Source: Rhodopirellula baltica
Lineage (GTDB): Bacteria > Planctomycetota > Planctomycetia > Pirellulales > Pirellulaceae
NCBI GenBank assembly: GCA_002901265.1
Contig: PPHI01000044.1
Coordinates: 1 to 64,000, forward strand
DNA: 64,000 bases
Reading direction: 5' to 3'
Both the position numbers and the translations under genes were made by a program. Positions within the stretch are counted from its first letter, which is position 1. Each line of letters opens with the position of its first letter. The notes beneath the pieces were generated by a model. The model was not told the origin of the DNA. It was given only the letters and a program-made list of their open reading frames with translations, and did no database searches. Of this stretch, positions 35,924 through 47,260 are shown in pieces.

Positions 35924-36865
35924 GTGAAGCTGTTTTATACCGACCACTTCGAACTGCCTTTGCCGGAAACGCACCGGTTCCCGATGGACAAGTATCGGCG
36001 ACTGCGTCGACACGTCGCCACCAGTTCGCATCATCGTGGCGATGTTCTGTTGGTCCCACCGGCGGCGACGGACCAGCAACTGGAGCTCTGTCATGATGCC
36101 AGTTATATCGAACGTGTAAAAACCGGTACGTTGTCGACAAACGAGATCCGTCGGATCGGATTTCCATGGTCGGAGAAAATGCTGGAGCGTTCGCGGCGAA
36201 GTACCGGTGCGACGATCGCCGCCGGCTTGGCAGCACTCGCCGATGGCATTGCAGCAAACCTGGCGGGGGGCACGCATCATGCGTTCGCCGATGCAGGTGA
36301 AGGGTACTGTGTGTTTAATGACGCGGCGGTTGCGATTCGCGTGTTGCAAACGGAATCAAAAATTGGCCGCGCCTGTGTGATCGATCTGGATGTGCATCAA
36401 GGCAACGGGACGGCGTCAATTTTGGCGGGCGATCCCACCGCGATCACGCTTTCGATGCATGGTGCAAAGAACTTTCCGCTGCGAAAAGTTCCTAGCGATA
36501 TCGATGTGCCACTTGCCGATGGCACAAACGACGACACCTACTTGGCTCATCTTGCCGACGCCTTGGGCGCCCTCGACCGTTTCCATCAAAGCGAATCCTT
36601 CGATTTGGCAATCTACCTGGCAGGTGCGGATCCCTACGAAGGCGACCGGCTTGGTCGGATGCGGTTGACCAAAGCCGGCTTGGTGCGTCGAGACCAAATC
36701 GCACTGCAATGGTGCCGCGATCGATCGATTCCTGTCGCGGTGGCGATGAGCGGCGGGTACGCCCCTAATATTGACGATATTGTCTCGATCCACGCCGCGA
36801 CACTCCAAACCGCTTCGACAATGTGCTGCGAGATCAATATTTCGCAGCCTGAAAAGAATTCTTGA
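35924..36865 (+). CDS. Histone deacetylase family hydrolase (mirror copy)
   Basis: Identical in translation to 29957-30898, with the same GTG start and the HH, DLDVH and ADPYEGD zinc-site motifs. Confidence 0.9.
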   Translation: MKLFYTDHFELPLPETHRFPMDKYRRLRRHVATSSHHRGDVLLVPPAATDQQLELCHDASYIERVKTGTLSTNEIRRIGFPWSEKMLERSRRSTGATIAAGLAALADGIAANLAGGTHHAFADAGEGYCVFNDAAVAIRVLQTESKIGRACVIDLDVHQGNGTASILAGDPTAITLSMHGAKNFPLRKVPSDIDVPLADGTNDDTYLAHLADALGALDRFHQSESFDLAIYLAGADPYEGDRLGRMRLTKAGLVRRDQIALQWCRDRSIPVAVAMSGGYAPNIDDIVSIHAATLQTASTMCCEINISQPEKNS

Positions 36866-37002
36866 AAAGTTGGAAACACTCTTCGAACTCGACCGCTTGG
36901 CTACATGTGTCAAGAACAGCGAAAGCGGCGAGCAGACGACAGACCTCACCGTTTTCATTCCAAACAAACGCTCTGTCGAATCCAATTTCAAGGAACCAAA
37001 CC

Positions 37003-37416
37003 ATGTTGAAGCGAATCCTGTTTACCGTTGTGCCGATGGTCATGTTCATGGGAACCGTCAGTGCAGATGACGACTTGCTGAAGTCGTTGGCCGCTTTGGA
37101 AGGCAACACCATCAGTGCTGTTGCTGCTGACAGTTCGGCATCACTCGAAGACGAAGACATCCTCGGGCAAGCTGACGTCGATGCCTTGATGGGCGACGAC
37201 GAGAATGATGAAGACGCGATCGCCGCTTGCTTCCGACGTGTCGGCTATGGCTACGGCCACGGCTACGGTGGCTACAACCGCGGTTGCTACAACTACGGAT
37301 ACAGCTACTACCGTCCGCACTACAACTACGGTTGCTACCGCCCGGTCACGTACAACTACTGCTACCCAGTGACGTACCACGTACCGGTCTACACCAGCTA
37401 CTGGGCTTGCTACTAA
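37003..37416 (+). CDS. Tyr/Gly-rich secreted protein (mirror copy)
   Basis: Identical in translation to 29406-29819. AAGGAA stands 7 nt before ATG 37003. Confidence 0.78.
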   Translation: MLKRILFTVVPMVMFMGTVSADDDLLKSLAALEGNTISAVAADSSASLEDEDILGQADVDALMGDDENDEDAIAACFRRVGYGYGHGYGGYNRGCYNYGYSYYRPHYNYGCYRPVTYNYCYPVTYHVPVYTSYWACY

Positions 37417-37457
37417 TCGTAGCCACCGTGGCATCGCCACAAGAATCGAATCAACAT

Positions 37458-37497
37458 CACCCGGCAATTCGGATCCGTTCCGATGCCGGGTGTTTTT
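37458..37497 (+). terminator. Rho-independent terminator (mirror copy)
   Basis: CACCCGGCA/TGCCGGGTG stem with inner TCGGA/TCCGA pairing at 37458-37492, then TTTTTG; it ends the Tyr/Gly-rich gene. Confidence 0.83.
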
Positions 37498-37621
37498 GTT
37501 GGCACACACGTCTTTTTTATTGCACAATCGTCGACGCGATTCCCGGTAACAACGCAGCACTGATTTCGCTTGGTTGAAAGAGTTCGTTAACCACTCCCTT
37601 TCATCCAACAAAAGTGATGTC

Positions 37622-38497
37622 ATGAATCGCAAACTCTTGAAACGATCCGTCGCCTTAATGATGCTGTTGTCGGCAACTGTGGTTCCGCAAGTTGTCGCGC
37701 CCAACCAAGCTGATGCGGACGAGATCGACTTGCACCGTCTACTTGTCGGACCGCAACGCTGTGACCATGTGATCTCCTTGCTGATGCGTTATGGCGTCAA
37801 CAATGATCACGATCAATCGGTCGGATTCAATATTCCCCATCCACTCGGTCCGATCCAAGTTCCCGTGTCGGAACTGGGGGATTTGGAGATGTATTCCATC
37901 GTTCAACACGCGGCACCTCAGCCCGGGTGTGGACCGGCGTTCGACGTCGTGATCAAAAACTGCAGCACCCGCGACGTACAGGGAATGCGTGTCACGTTGG
38001 TCGGATTATTGGGACGCATTCATCCAACCTGCCCGAATGTCACAGAAACCATTGACTGTATCGCGGCTGGTGAAGCGATTCAGTTGACGATGACGCTTCC
38101 CGTCGAAGCACTCGCGATGGGACAGTTCAATGGCGGCTCCGTCGGATGCAGCCGGATCTTGGTTGCCGTCGACAGCTATGACCAGTTCATGGAATCCAAC
38201 GAAGCAAACAATCTTCGTGTGATGGCGATGAAAGCGATTCCCGTGGCCGAGCTGGCGTCGCCCCCCGTTCCCGCCGACCCGTTGCAAGTGGAAGTGACTC
38301 CCGGTGTGGCGAACGTTACCCAGCCAGACTCTTCCCAGCCAGTTGGTGCGGCGCCAAACGCGGCAAGCCCCACAACTGATGCGGTGAATCTGACTTCGAC
38401 TTCGCCAGCGGAAGCCGCACCGCTGCAGCAGTCTGATTTGCGATCCGCGATCGAGCAATTCGGGCAACAATCGGACGTTGCCGATGAGGTCCGCTAG
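37622..38497 (+). CDS. Secreted CARDB-like protein (mirror copy)
   Basis: Identical in translation to 28325-29200; starts at ATG 37622 before the signal peptide. Confidence 0.73.
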   Translation: MNRKLLKRSVALMMLLSATVVPQVVAPNQADADEIDLHRLLVGPQRCDHVISLLMRYGVNNDHDQSVGFNIPHPLGPIQVPVSELGDLEMYSIVQHAAPQPGCGPAFDVVIKNCSTRDVQGMRVTLVGLLGRIHPTCPNVTETIDCIAAGEAIQLTMTLPVEALAMGQFNGGSVGCSRILVAVDSYDQFMESNEANNLRVMAMKAIPVAELASPPVPADPLQVEVTPGVANVTQPDSSQPVGAAPNAASPTTDAVNLTSTSPAEAAPLQQSDLRSAIEQFGQQSDVADEVR

Positions 38498-38691
38498 TTT
38501 GATCGGATGGGCGGTCGCCGCCTCGCGAGAGCGGCGGTCGTCCCGGAAGAACTGATCGAACCGGGGCGTTTAGGGAAGCGAGGGGGGCCCTCCCTAGTTT
38601 CTGATTAGAATATCCTCTGGTCAGTCTGAACTTTTGCATGATACGATCGTATGCAACAAAAATCAGTTTCACCGGATGGGTTTTAGTCGAA

Positions 38692-39141
38692 ATGGCAGAT
38701 CGCTCTCTTCTTCTCTCGCTGCTTTGCGCAATCGTTTTGCTGGCCGGGTGTTCCACAGGTTACGGGCCGTCAAATTATGATGCGGACGCGCCGACCGAAT
38801 ACACGACGACCGAGTCGGGTCTGAAGTATCGGATCCTACGAAAAAGCGATAAACCGAAACCTCATGAAACGAGCCATGTGAAAGTTGATTACGTCGGCAC
38901 GCTTCCAGACGGAACGGTTTTCGATAGCACCTACGAACGCGGCCAACCGGCAACCTTGAATCTCTACAACGTGGTGAAAGGATTCCGTGAAGGGTTGCAG
39001 TTGGTTGGTGAAGGCGGAATGATCGAAATCAATATCCCTTCCGAACTTGGCTACGGCGAATTGGGCCAACGAAACGCTGTGCCACCGAACACCGACATCC
39101 ACTTCATCGTGGAAGTGATTCGCGTCTTCGACCGGAAATAA
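38692..39141 (+). CDS. FKBP-type peptidyl-prolyl isomerase lipoprotein (mirror copy)
   Basis: Identical in translation to 27681-28130, with the LLAGC lipobox and the complete FKBP domain. Confidence 0.9.
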   Translation: MADRSLLLSLLCAIVLLAGCSTGYGPSNYDADAPTEYTTTESGLKYRILRKSDKPKPHETSHVKVDYVGTLPDGTVFDSTYERGQPATLNLYNVVKGFREGLQLVGEGGMIEINIPSELGYGELGQRNAVPPNTDIHFIVEVIRVFDRK

Positions 39142-39185
39142 CAATTTCAGATTTGGGCTCTCATCGCCGTCTTTTGGTCCGCAAA

Positions 39186-39207
39186 CGTAGCGGCAGAGAA
39201 CGCTACG
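39186..39207. terminator. Stem-loop between convergent genes (mirror copy)
   Basis: The 7-bp stem CGTAGCG/CGCTACG with 8-nt loop, mirrored from 27615-27636; no T-run. Confidence 0.33.
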
Positions 39208-39238
39208 GCCGCGGAGCAAATGCGATCTACCGACGCTG

Positions 39239-41672
39239 TTAAACCAAGCTCGCCGCATCGTCGCGATTGGACATCACCAAGCTCATCGTCTGCAGTTTTC
39301 GAAGCACATATTTGTAGGCCTTGAACGACGCAAACAGTCCCAGGCCGGTCGCGATCAACGACACTAGCATCACGTCTTGGGCATCAGTTTGGCTGACGAC
39401 CAGTAGTGCGACGCCAAGTAGCGGAACTAGACAAGCCAAATAGAGATAAGCTTCGCAGCGGGCAACGGTTTGCAGCAATCGCTCGTCGAAGTTCGGGTCA
39501 CTCAACGTCTTGCGGACCAAACGTGGGTACAGCAAAGACACCGAATAGGTTGTGATGCCAAAGAACGGATAGATTGCGGCGACGCCACCGCAGATCACAT
39601 GCGACATAAAGAAGTGGCTGAATTCGCGGCGCGAGATCTGTGGGAAAATCATCCACAGGATCAACGGATAGAGCACCGCCGCCAGGCACCAAAGCATGCC
39701 GCCGATCACGGCCGCCCGCTGGCCGAGTTGGAACGTCGCGTCTAAGTCTTCTGCGGTCGCTTCGTTGCCTTGTCGAACCCGCTCCAAGCCTCGCGATACT
39801 TGGCGGGTGTAGTAAATCACCAGCACCGCTGCCAACGGAAACGCCACAGAGTTAATGCAGGCAGATAGCGTTTCGAAGGTTGGCTTTAACCCTTCGACGG
39901 TAGCAAACAAGCTGCCCAGGGTGTCTTTGAAATTGTAGAAGTACCCATAGGCACCAGCGAGAGCGTTGGGCACCAAGATGATTAACGACGTCATCAACCA
40001 AGGCGAACGCCGACCAATCCAAGCCAAGTAACTATTGGGATCGGGATCGAACACGCGGGCCGCTTCTGGATTGAGTGCCAACTTGAGTCGTGCTTCAAAT
40101 TCCGCACCCGAACGAATGCGTTGCTCAGGGTCGAACTGCAGTGCATCGCGAAGAATTTGTTCCAGCAGTCGACTGACGACATCGTTCGATTCATAGATTG
40201 GAAGCTCGAACCCTTGGCGGGCCTGCAACTGCTGTTCGACGGCGTCGATCCATGACTGGGGACTGCCGGTGCAACTAAACGGTCGGCGGCCTTGCCAAAG
40301 CTCCCACAGCAAAATTGCCATTGAATACAGGTCTGCTGCCGCACCGACATCTTCCGGCACGGACACCGCCGTCGCCGAAATCGCTCGCAGGTGTTCTGGT
40401 GCCATATAGCCGATCGATCCGCCGAAGCTGCTTGCCGCCCCGGCACGCCCAGCACTCCCGGCAAAACTGACGTTGAAGTCGGCGAGCTTGGGGATCCCTT
40501 CGGCTGACAACAACACGTTGGCGGGTTTGACATCCCGATGCATCACGCCTCGACTGTGAGCGTTTTGAAGCGCGCGGCTGAGGTGGATGCCGATCCAAGC
40601 GACTGCCATCGGCCAAGTCAAACGGCGCAGCGTTGTCGCGCAGCATCGATTGTTCGGGGACCGCCTGTGCGGTCCGCAATAGCGATCGATCAACGCACTG
40701 CAAAATCATGTCGCCACTGCGGTCGGTCGGCCCAGTGTGTTTGACCAAATTCACGACATCGGCAAGCGTCCCACCGGGATGAAATTGCATGTAAAGCAAA
40801 TGCGCCGGTGGATCATCAAGCATCCTTTGGTCATAGACTCGAACGATGTTCGGGTGATCAAACTGGGCAAGCGCTTGAGGTTCGTCCCCGGTTCCGGTGG
40901 AGACTTTGAGTGCGACGAGGCGGCTCATCGAATCTTGTCGCGCCAAATAAACCTTCGCAAATGCTCCGCTGCCGAGTGTTTGTAAGATGACAAAGTCGTC
41001 GACATGTTGACCAATTTCGTATTCAGGCGGCTTCTTTTTGTGACTGACCGCCATCGTCGCTTCGGGCTTGTTGCTCAATTGCCCGCCAAGCAATTCACCG
41101 ATCATGTCATGATGGTTCGGGAAACGGCGTTGGTAGTCCGCAGCGATCGGAGTTTCGCCAGCTTCCTTGCGGAGCTGGATCTCTTCCATAATCAAGTCCA
41201 GAGGGACGCTGTTGGCAGGGATCAAGTCCGTGAAATGCTCGATGAAGCATTCGATCGCTGGTGGCGAGCCTTCTTGTTCGGCAACGCTAGCCATGTCCAA
41301 CTTGATCAATTCGGTTAGCAAAAAGCGGCAGGTCTCGGTTCCTTCGGCTGGCAAAAAAGATCGCAGAGACTCCGGCGTCGGGCCGCGGCCTGCTTCGAGA
41401 TACGCTTCCAAACACTGCTCAAGCAACTCGTCAAGTCGCTCACAGGCATCGCCAGATGTGACGTGTTGGAAGTCGTTCGACGTGTCAGAATCGTTCGGCA
41501 AGGGCGTGGCACACTGCGCCGTCTCGGCGAAATGGGAATCTGCCCACGCGCCGCGACGCACCGGTTCCGAAACCTGCGTCGCCTCGGACGATCGGTCAGA
41601 CGCGGAGGGCGACGGAGCATTTGGCGCGTCTGGGCGGTTCGACTCGGTCGGGTCTTTGTCGGAGTGTGACAT
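39239..41672 (-). pseudogene. Membrane-anchored Ser/Thr kinase, frameshifted (mirror copy)
   Basis: Same two frames and the same shift as at 25150-27583; the break here lies near 40617-40642. The N-lobe is in the upstream frame, and the HRD, DFN and APE motifs with the membrane segments are in the downstream frame. That both arms share the lesion means it arose before the arms were copied, whether in the genome or in the consensus. Confidence 0.83.
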
Positions 41673-41859
41673 CAATGCGCTGATTCCTTCGCCTCGATTT
41701 AATCAACCCTATCGGCCTGAAACGATCGCTCCACCAATCAGATTGCTGGACTTTTGTAACGTGAAACAATTCATTCGCGTTTCCTTGCGTTATGCGCACG
41801 ATAAGGGTTACGCTGTGCCTGCCTCTCGCCGCGAAAACGCCTCCTTTGAGAATTCTACA
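41673..41859. promoter_or_regulatory. Divergent sigma/kinase promoter region (mirror copy)
   Basis: The 187-bp intergenic region between divergent starts, mirrored from 24963-25149; no confident promoter elements picked. Confidence 0.38.
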
Positions 41860-42498
41860 ATGTCTGAAGGTTCAGATTGTGAATTGATCGATCGGATCAA
41901 AAACAAAGACGAAGCCGCGTTGGCAACGTACATTCAACAAAATCACGGCCAGCTTTCTGGCTTCGTGCGTTCGATCACTGGCGAGCACTTGCTTGCGATG
42001 GTGGAAGTCGATGATTTGGTGCAGGACGTCGCCACGGCAGCACTGACCAGCTTGGCGACCGCGCCGCTGGACCAATATTCGCCGATGGATTGGCTGCAAC
42101 AAGTCGCCCGTCGCCGTGTGGTCGATGCACATCGATTCCATTTCGACGCCCAGCGGCGTGATGCGAATCGGCAGCAATCGCTGAACGCCCCTGCTGGCGG
42201 AGGCGGATCCTCGGGGGGCGACTCCTCAGCCGCACTGGAGCAGCTTCTGTCGGCCAGCATGACCAGCCCCAGTGCCGTCTTCAGTCGCGACGTTCGCATG
42301 ATGCGCATGCAGGAAGCAGTCGGCAGTTTGACTGCAGAACAGCAACAGGCGATTCAGATGCGATACGCCGAAGGCATGCCGACAAAGCAGATCGCTGAAA
42401 AACTGGGGAAGACCGATGTGGCGATCCGTGTACTGCTCTCCCGAAGTATGCGACAGCTCGAAAAAGTTCTCGAGGATGTGCGCCCGACTCGCGGTTAG
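41860..42498 (+). CDS. ECF-type sigma factor (mirror copy)
   Basis: Identical in translation to 24324-24962, with sigma regions 2 and 4 complete; starts at ATG 41860. Confidence 0.88.
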   Translation: MSEGSDCELIDRIKNKDEAALATYIQQNHGQLSGFVRSITGEHLLAMVEVDDLVQDVATAALTSLATAPLDQYSPMDWLQQVARRRVVDAHRFHFDAQRRDANRQQSLNAPAGGGGSSGGDSSAALEQLLSASMTSPSAVFSRDVRMMRMQEAVGSLTAEQQQAIQMRYAEGMPTKQIAEKLGKTDVAIRVLLSRSMRQLEKVLEDVRPTRG

Positions 42499-42586
42499 TT
42501 CCTGGTGTAAGATGGTCGGCGTTTGATCGAACAGTCGGCAGCATGGTCTCTGCCGGCGGTGTGACGCCCCCTTACCACCAGTAGTT

Positions 42587-43395
42587 ATGAACCGCTTTCC
42601 GTTGATTTTGGGTCTCTCGACCGCTTGCTTTGTGTTCGGTGTGTCTGGTGTGACTGCCGAGGATGCTGTGGCGAACGATTCCGGCGTTGCGAATCATTGG
42701 AACCAGTCCGAGGATTGGGGCACGGTTCAGGCCGCGAAGAGTTCGGTCACGTTTTCAATTAGCAAAAAGCCGGCATCTGGTTTTGTCGCGCTGCCTCGAT
42801 TGAACAACCGCTGGAAATCGATCGCGGCCGAGGGCTATACCGGCGAACTACGATTCGTTCCTGAAATCGACCACTGGCGCATTTTTGTCCCTGATGACCT
42901 GGAGTATCCGGCCACCATCAACATGCAATTGATCGAGACCGTCCGTCTTTGTGAGAAGCCATTCGTTGTCGAGCAGAGCAAGGACGGATCTGTATCACTG
43001 CCAGCTCATCATCCGAAACAAGCGGCGAAAAGCTTCGCTATGAACCTCAGCCGCACAAGAACACCGTTGGTTACTGGACCGTTCCCAGTGATACGGTGAC
43101 TTGGAAATTCTCACTCGATCGCGGCGAAACATTCGACGTCGTGGTTCACCAAGGTTGCGGCACCGGGCAAGGCGGCAGCGAAGTTGAATTTGCCATCACT
43201 GCGGAAGATGGGCGTGTCGTGCAAACGTTTCCACTGACGATCGAAGACACCGGACATTTTCAAAACTTCGTTCCACGTTCGATCGGCTCGGTCGCACTGG
43301 AGCCTGGCAGCTACAGCTTGAAAGTAAGCTGCAACAAGCTGGCCAAGTCCGCTGTCTGTGATATCCGGCTGATTGAGCTCAAATGGCAGGACTGA
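42587..43395 (+). pseudogene. Secreted protein of unknown function, frameshifted (mirror copy)
   Basis: Same two overlapping frames (42587-43099 and 43096-43395) and the same missing base, here near 42990-43010, as at 23427-24235. Confidence 0.7.
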
Positions 43396-43414
43396 TGAGC
43401 GGTCGGGATGACGG

Positions 43415-43870
43415 TTAAGAACTCAGGTTCTTGGTCAAGAAGAACTTGCGATGCTGGTGAGAGTCCCAATCGGGAATTTCGCCAGCAACCTTGTATCCGC
43501 AGCGACCGTAGAATTCCGGCGCCTGGTATTCCATGGTGTCGACGAACGAATAATGGCAGCCGCGTTTGATTGCCTCTTTTTCCGCGGCCTCGACCAACAG
43601 CCGACCAATTCCTTGTCGGCGCGAGTCGTCTTTGACCGCCATCAGGTCAATTCGGAGCCACTTGAGAGAGGTGGATCCGATCAATCCGCCGACGAGATCG
43701 GAACAGTCTGTCGCAATCACGAACAAGGCTGCCGCCTGTGAAGACGGCGCCGAGGTGGCTTTCCACCAAACGGGATTGGCCGTTTGGTTAAATTCGCGGA
43801 GCCAGGTGCAGATCGTCGACTCAAACTCAGACGCTAAATCGCCGCTCGTGCGAATATCGATCGATCGCAT
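43415..43870 (-). CDS. GNAT family N-acetyltransferase (mirror copy)
   Basis: Identical in translation to 22952-23407, with the RRQGIG acetyl-CoA loop. Confidence 0.86.
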   Translation of the reverse strand: MRSIDIRTSGDLASEFESTICTWLREFNQTANPVWWKATSAPSSQAAALFVIATDCSDLVGGLIGSTSLKWLRIDLMAVKDDSRRQGIGRLLVEAAEKEAIKRGCHYSFVDTMEYQAPEFYGRCGYKVAGEIPDWDSHQHRKFFLTKNLSS

Positions 43871-43878
43871 GGCCAGTT

Positions 43879-44229
43879 TTAGGAACGCGAAACTTTCAAT
43901 TCACTTGAGATTGTTTGTACGCCAGGCACCAAACGCGCTGCAACGCCTGCTAAGAGCGCTTCTTCACGTGATGAGGCGCGGCCATGAAGCACGAATTTGC
44001 CGTCTTCGTTAGTGCAGCGGAGTTCAGTGATTGAAGCCACGCGTTGCACGGAGGTTTCAATTTTACGGCAAATGTCATCAATAGTCGGGTTCGGAATCAC
44101 TTGAGTGGAAGCTTGTTGGAGACGTATCAGTTGGTGAGCGAGTGATCTCGACGAAGTCTTATTGAGCAAAGCACGTGGCGCGGCATCGTGAGGGGTAGAT
44201 GCAGTCCATTGCAAATGCCTTGGCGGCAA
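43879..44229 (-). CDS. Small BON-like domain protein (mirror copy)
   Basis: Identical in translation to 22593-22943; the start is equally uncertain. Confidence 0.52.
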   Translation of the reverse strand: MPPRHLQWTASTPHDAAPRALLNKTSSRSLAHQLIRLQQASTQVIPNPTIDDICRKIETSVQRVASITELRCTNEDGKFVLHGRASSREEALLAGVAARLVPGVQTISSELKVSRS

Positions 44230-44473
44230 TCCGAAGACTTTTCGGACGACGTAGTCGCGACCGAAACTGGCTCGGAATGCGTTTGCGAACTCTACAACAT
44301 CACGCGTACCAAAACGGTGCTTACCACCATGATGCGAACGCTAATTCTGGAAATAATCCGCCAATTTTTGCGGCCTCGACGTGGCTACGCCAAGTCTTGC
44401 AAGAATTGACCCACCGTTTTGGTCTAGGGTTCGGTGGCCAACCAGGCGGTGTGTTGGCGATTGCTTCAATCGT

Positions 44474-44743
44474 TCAACGTCCCCGACGTTTGTTCCACCA
44501 ATAAGTTGCAAACGCGGAAAGACCTGAGAACTTGAAATCTTCGTCGATCCAGTGCTCGACCACGTAGAACGCAAAGTAATACGCCCGGCAAAAGCTCCAG
44601 ATGCAGATTGCAAGAATCAGGGCATCCCACCACTGGCTCAATCGAGTAATTAGTACGATGCCCGACAGAACTCCGAGAAAGGCAAATAGACCGCCTTTGA
44701 ACCAGATTAAACCCGCACTTGGAAGGTCATCGAACAATCGCAT
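44474..44743 (-). CDS. Small membrane protein (mirror copy)
   Basis: Identical in translation to 22079-22348; two membrane segments, 13 bp after the SppA-like stop. Confidence 0.67.
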   Translation of the reverse strand: MRLFDDLPSAGLIWFKGGLFAFLGVLSGIVLITRLSQWWDALILAICIWSFCRAYYFAFYVVEHWIDEDFKFSGLSAFATYWWNKRRGR

Positions 44744-44756
44744 TCGGGCATCTCGT

Positions 44757-45899
44757 TCAGAATGTTGATGCGAGCGACGGATCTGATTGCCACATGAATA
44801 GGAACGTCGGCATCGATGGTCGCTCAAGTCCTGGTACATGAATGGGCAATAGCGACGGCAGGCTTGCGCCATCCGCATTGCTATCGAGCACCGTGTAGGC
44901 GTGTTGGTTCTTACGACGATACATCACAACTTCGGGGTCGGTTCCCAATCCGCCGCGAGTGGCCGCAAGACGAATTGCCTCGTCGATGTAGCCTACTTCG
45001 TCGACCATGCCCAATTCGATTGACTTCGCACCTGCGTAGACCGTTCCGTCAGACCACTTGTCTACGCTGCTTCGCATGTCGGGGCGTCGCTCGACAATCT
45101 GTTCAATAAATTGCTGGTGAAAGCTTTGAGCGATTTCGCGCAACATCGCCAGTTCGCTCGGATCGATCGGGCGTTCTGGTGTTCCGGCATCGATTTTGTC
45201 GCCGCTTTTGATCGGTGTCGAAAGCACGTTGAATTGGCCCATCGTGTCTTCTAAGTTGTAGACGTTCAGGATGACTCCTACGCCGCCAACGAGACTGGTC
45301 GGGTGGCAAACGATGGCGTCGCATTGTGTCGCCAAGTAGTACGCCCCGCCGGCACCGAGGTCCATCACGCAGGCCACGACGGGGATCTCCCGATTCGTGC
45401 GTACACGTTGAATTTCACGCGCCATGATGTCGGTCGCCGTAGCGCCGCCTCCGGGCGAGTTGAGACGCAGCACGACCGCCTTGACCTGTTTATCTGCGAT
45501 CACGGCATCACACTTCTCGCGAAACATTGCGACCGGATTCTCACTTGCCGAAAGCAAGGCCGGTGAAGCCTTGTCGACCAAAATCCCGTCCACATCGACA
45601 ACGGCGATCTTGCCGCCGCGTTTGGAAGCGGTGCCCTCGACTTGAATGGGAAGTACGGTGCTCTCGCGTTTGTCGCCCCCCATCGAAATTTCTGTTTGCA
45701 GCTTTCCTTCGACCCCCATCGTGCCACCCAACTGCATCTTGCCGTTGACGTCGCCCATCTGGATCTTGCCGTCGTGGTAGAACACCCGCCGCGGCGAGGA
45801 ACAGCCGGTCGCCAACACAAGTGCAAACCCGAACAACGCGATCAGGAACCGTTGCGGTTCACGGCCGGTACTGCATCTGGACGTGTGGCATCGAATCAT
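44757..45899 (-). CDS. SppA-like lipoprotein lacking the catalytic serine (mirror copy)
   Basis: Identical in translation to 20923-22065, including AGGAYY in place of ASGGYY and the retained IKSG lysine. Confidence 0.86.
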   Translation of the reverse strand: MIRCHTSRCSTGREPQRFLIALFGFALVLATGCSSPRRVFYHDGKIQMGDVNGKMQLGGTMGVEGKLQTEISMGGDKRESTVLPIQVEGTASKRGGKIAVVDVDGILVDKASPALLSASENPVAMFREKCDAVIADKQVKAVVLRLNSPGGGATATDIMAREIQRVRTNREIPVVACVMDLGAGGAYYLATQCDAIVCHPTSLVGGVGVILNVYNLEDTMGQFNVLSTPIKSGDKIDAGTPERPIDPSELAMLREIAQSFHQQFIEQIVERRPDMRSSVDKWSDGTVYAGAKSIELGMVDEVGYIDEAIRLAATRGGLGTDPEVVMYRRKNQHAYTVLDSNADGASLPSLLPIHVPGLERPSMPTFLFMWQSDPSLASTF

Positions 45900-46044
45900 G
45901 GATCAATCGACAAGGGGGACCAGATCGAGCAAACTGTGCACAAAAGGCGGCCGTCCCATACGCTGTGGACCCCGCCGAAACCTTGCTTGTCATGCCTGGC
46001 GACCGCCGGTGGCAAGGTCAATCCGCCGCCATTGCTGGAAAATC

Positions 46045-47175
46045 ATGCGTTTTCACACGCTCGTGTTCCGAAACCTGTCACGAAAGTTCACTCGGACGGC
46101 GCTGACGTTAATCGCCCTTTCCGTAGCGGTCGCGTCCGTGGTCGCCTTGCGTGGGATCGCAAAAGGATTTACCCGTTCTTTCGCAGATATCTATCGCACG
46201 CACGCGGTCGACATTGTCGTTTCACGCCAGGGTACGGCCGACCGATTGAGTAGCAGTGTGGGCGAAGATGCGATTCAAAAAATCGCTGCGCTCTCACATG
46301 TCAATCGTGCCGCCGGAGTGTTGCTGGAAACACTCTCGCTCGAAGAGCAGCAAGTGTTTGGGATCCCGACGATGGGGATCGAGACCGGAAACTGGTTGCG
46401 AGATGATTACGACTGGATCGCGAAAGCCACGGCGATAGATCCCAACGCCAAACAGTTGTCGCTCGGGTCGAACTTGGCAAACCGCGTGGGGTTAAGCGCA
46501 GGCCAAACGACGATGATTTTCGAGGAGCCTTTTTTTGTCGCAGGCGTCTTCGAAAGTCGTAGTGTGTGGGAAAACGGTTCGATGATCATGCCGCTCGATC
46601 AACTGCAAAGGTTGACCGATCGAACAGGCCAGGTCACCTACATCAACGTTGTATTGGACTCGGACGTGAATTCGAGTCAAGCCGATGATGTCGTCGTGGC
46701 AATTGAATCAATCGACGATCGGTTACATGCGTTGCCGACCGAGCAGTTCGTCGGATCCGATACACGGATGAAGTTGGCGTCCGCCATGGCTTGGATGACA
46801 TCTGTGATTTCCTTGGCGATCGGTGCGATCGGTACGCTGAACACGATGATGACCAGCGTCTTGGAGCGGACTCGTGAAATTGGCGTTCTGCGCGCTGTCG
46901 GTTGGCCACGTGGCCGAATCGTGCGAATGATCCTTGCCGAAGCATTCGCGTTGTCTCTGTTGGCGACCGCGATCGGCAGTCTGCTAGCTTATGCCGCATG
47001 CGCGGGTTTAAGTCAGCACCCGGCTGCTAGCGGAATCTTGGTGCCGACGATTGATACCGCAACGTATTTAGAGGGCGGGTTGCTCGCGGTCCTGATCGGT
47101 TTGACAGGCGCGATTATTCCTGCTTTTCGGGCCGCATCGGTCTCGCCAACCTTGGCGCTTGGTTCGGCTGACTAG
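46045..47175 (+). CDS. ABC transporter permease, FtsX/MacB-like (mirror copy)
   Basis: Identical in translation to 19647-20777; heads the same permease, PKS, NRPS run, here on the plus strand. Confidence 0.86.
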   Translation: MRFHTLVFRNLSRKFTRTALTLIALSVAVASVVALRGIAKGFTRSFADIYRTHAVDIVVSRQGTADRLSSSVGEDAIQKIAALSHVNRAAGVLLETLSLEEQQVFGIPTMGIETGNWLRDDYDWIAKATAIDPNAKQLSLGSNLANRVGLSAGQTTMIFEEPFFVAGVFESRSVWENGSMIMPLDQLQRLTDRTGQVTYINVVLDSDVNSSQADDVVVAIESIDDRLHALPTEQFVGSDTRMKLASAMAWMTSVISLAIGAIGTLNTMMTSVLERTREIGVLRAVGWPRGRIVRMILAEAFALSLLATAIGSLLAYAACAGLSQHPAASGILVPTIDTATYLEGGLLAVLIGLTGAIIPAFRAASVSPTLALGSAD

Positions 47176-47260
47176 GCATTTTTCGAACAGCTTGCCTACT
47201 TCGCCTCACCTGTAGTTCATCGCCCTCTCGATACCTCCATAATCTGCGAGGATATAGCGG